Source: an uncultured Lachnobacterium sp.
GTDB taxonomy: Bacteria > Bacillota > Clostridia > Lachnospirales > Lachnospiraceae
Length of the DNA: 6,425 nt
Assembly (NCBI GenBank): GCA_900548765.1
Contig: URLU01000130.1
Location: 1-6,425, forward strand
Direction of reading: 5' to 3'
The translations under genes were made by a program, and so were the position numbers. The notes beneath the pieces were generated by a model. It saw nothing but the letters and a program-made list of their open reading frames with translations, had not been told where the DNA came from and made no database searches. Numbering within the stretch: position 1 is the first letter of the stretch; the number at the start of each line of letters is the position of its first letter. Of the stretch, positions 4,882-6,425 are shown piece by piece.

Positions 4882-6425
4882 TTAAAAGTCCTCCCTCATG
4901 TCCTTTTCCCTGTTGAAGGCATCATAGATACAAGGAATCACAATCAGGGTCAACACTGTTCCATATATAAGTCCACCTATAATTGTAATGGCCATCGGTC
5001 TCATCATTTCTGAGCCCTGTCCCATGCCAATTGCTGATGTAGACATGGCAAGTATGGTTGTCAACGCAGTCATAAGGATTGGACGGATTCTGGTCTTTCC
5101 TGCATCTATAATTGCATTATGCTTGCTCATGCCGGCTTTTCTTGCCTGATTGATATAATCAATAAGCACAATACCATTATTTACTATAAGTCCTGCAAGC
5201 ATTATAAATCCAAGCATTGATATAGCTCCAAGCTCCTGTCCGGTGATGATAAGTCCCAGGAAGCCTCCTGTAAAGGCAAGAGGAATGGAGAACATAATTA
5301 TAAATGGTGATGCCAGTGACTGGAACTGGGCAACCATAATGAGGTAAATAAATATAACTGCAAGTACAAGCATGAGTCCCATCTGGCTCATTGCGTCATT
5401 TATGGTCTCATCCTCACCAACCATCTCCACGCTGTAGCCCTCTGGTATGTCAAGCTTATCCAGTGATTTCTGAATCTTGTTGGATACAAGTGTTACATTG
5501 TGGTTCTCGTCTATTCCGCCTGATACCGTGATGTATCTGGTCTGTGAATCCCTGTGAATAGTGCTCAGGGTGTTTGTCTCTTCTATATCACAGATTCTGG
5601 TAAGTGGTATCTCCTCTTCCTCCCCATCATCATTGACATGGGTAAAGGTAAGGGCTTTTATATCCTCCACTGTAAGCTCTGACTGGTCTTCGGTCTGTAA
5701 ATATACCTCGTACTTTTTAATATCTGTTGATATGGTTGTGGCACTCTGGTTTGATGACATATCCGCATAGACTAACTGGAATACCTGGGCAACAGTGTAA
5801 CCGTATTTTGCAGCCTCTTCCTTATCAACAGTAATCTTAAGCTCTGCTGTTGTATCATCCAGTCCGTCATCAATGTCAATAACCCCCTCTGTGTCCTCAA
5901 GTATCTGCGCAACATCCGCTGCAATGTCCTGCAGCTTGTCCAAATCGCTTCCCTTGATTTTTACCGAAATACCCGAACCAAAATAAGAGGTCATATCCAT
6001 GGATGAGGTATCTGTACTGATATCGCAGTCCATATCCTTGGTTTTTTCTGCAATCTGGTCTGCCACGTCTGAGGAGCTTACATCTGAATCCTCATCCAGA
6101 ATAATATACATGCTGACAGAGTCTGTGGATGAGTTCATAAGGCTCATTGTAGAGCTGCCTCCTGCTGTGGCACCGATTGTCTCTATTCCATCTATATCTG
6201 ATATTCTGTCCATAACCTCATCAGACAAGGCTGTAAGCTCGTCAAAATCAAGCTTCTCGTCCTCTTTTGCAGCAATTGTAACTGACAACTGGTTTGTCTC
6301 CATGTCCATATCCATAAAGGTCATTCCCTTTGAGATACAGCCCCAGGCTGAGACAATCAAAAGGGCAATGGCTGCGATAAATACAAGCGGCTTAAATCTC
6401 AGGCAGAACTCAAGGAATTTTCCAT
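4882..6425 (-). CDS. RND-family efflux permease, C-terminal half (5' end cut by window edge)
   Basis: The reading frame is open to the window edge, giving 513 full codons of what is normally a ~1000-aa inner-membrane transporter driven by the proton gradient. The first visible stretch, 'KPLVFIAAIALLIVSAWGC', is a membrane helix matching TM7. It is followed by a ~300-residue extracytoplasmic porter domain rich in Asp and Ser. The end carries five more helices (TM8-12) between about 5380 and 4920, with 'VAQFQSLASPFIIMFSIPLA', 'GLIVNNGIVLIDYIN', 'AGKTRIRPILMTALTT' and 'MRPMAITIIGGLIYGTVLTL', all hallmarks of the AcrB/HAE1 type. In Gram-positive bacteria relatives such as SwrC/YerP export amphiphilic or toxic compounds. 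Substrate cannot be told from sequence. The TTG at 6360 is not a credible start because the frame continues upstream through the helix. The TetR-type gene begins at the next base after the stop, so the two form an efflux operon. Confidence 0.93.
   Translation of the reverse strand, partial: GKFLEFCLRFKPLVFIAAIALLIVSAWGCISKGMTFMDMDMETNQLSVTIAAKEDEKLDFDELTALSDEVMDRISDIDGIETIGATAGGSSTMSLMNSSTDSVSMYIILDEDSDVSSSDVADQIAEKTKDMDCDISTDTSSMDMTSYFGSGISVKIKGSDLDKLQDIAADVAQILEDTEGVIDIDDGLDDTTAELKITVDKEEAAKYGYTVAQVFQLVYADMSSNQSATTISTDIKKYEVYLQTEDQSELTVEDIKALTFTHVNDDGEEEEIPLTRICDIEETNTLSTIHRDSQTRYITVSGGIDENHNVTLVSNKIQKSLDKLDIPEGYSVEMVGEDETINDAMSQMGLMLVLAVIFIYLIMVAQFQSLASPFIIMFSIPLAFTGGFLGLIITGQELGAISMLGFIMLAGLIVNNGIVLIDYINQARKAGMSKHNAIIDAGKTRIRPILMTALTTILAMSTSAIGMGQGSEMMRPMAITIIGGLIYGTVLTLIVIPCIYDAFNREKDMREDF
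4890..4894 (-). promoter_or_regulatory. Ribosome binding site of the TetR-type gene
   Basis: GGAGG on the minus strand, within a longer AGGGAGGAC, lies eight bases before the ATG at 4881 and inside the last codons of the RND gene. It fixes the regulator's start and supports translational coupling. Confidence 0.8.

Noticed and set aside
6358..6360. TTG as the start of the RND protein
   Set aside because: The frame stays open to the window edge through a hydrophobic helix, and the visible protein is only the second half of a family that is about 1000 aa long.

Overview
The window is a bacterial chromosomal segment in which every supported gene lies on the minus strand. In transcription order it reads: RND efflux permease (5' end missing), TetR-family regulator, a promoter with a T-box leader, valS, and a FapA/DUF342-family gene (3' end missing). 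Moderate GC, strong AGGAGG-type ribosome sites, a T-box-controlled aminoacyl-tRNA synthetase and the protein sequences suggest a Firmicute, most likely a Lachnospiraceae-type gut Clostridia (Roseburia/Agathobacter/Butyrivibrio-like). That placement is inferred from recall of family sequences, not from a search.

Region 6425-4237 is an efflux module. It holds the C-terminal half of an AcrB/SwrC-like RND permease, whose TAA stop is directly followed by the ATG of a TetR-type regulator. The two are probably one operon, with the regulator likely controlling the pump.

Region 4236-3409 (828 bases) has no protein gene but is dense in signals. A near-consensus sigma-A promoter (TTGACA, 17 bases, TATGAT) starts a T-box leader with a GUA valine specifier candidate, a textbook antiterminator and an intrinsic terminator. 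Beyond the terminator, where ordinary T-box genes would soon begin, another ~465 bases precede valS. Most of this is a 345-base imperfect inverted repeat (3415-3759) with a small hairpin near its centre. Its outer arm contains the valS Shine-Dalgarno sequence, and the opposite arm carries the matching anti-Shine-Dalgarno. This is the most unusual part of the window. It is either a MITE-like repeat inserted in the leader, a second layer of valS control, or both.

Region 3408-775 is an apparently intact valS (877 aa). Region 774-1 holds a short spacer with a possible promoter, then the first 230 codons of a FapA/DUF342 protein that runs off the window edge.
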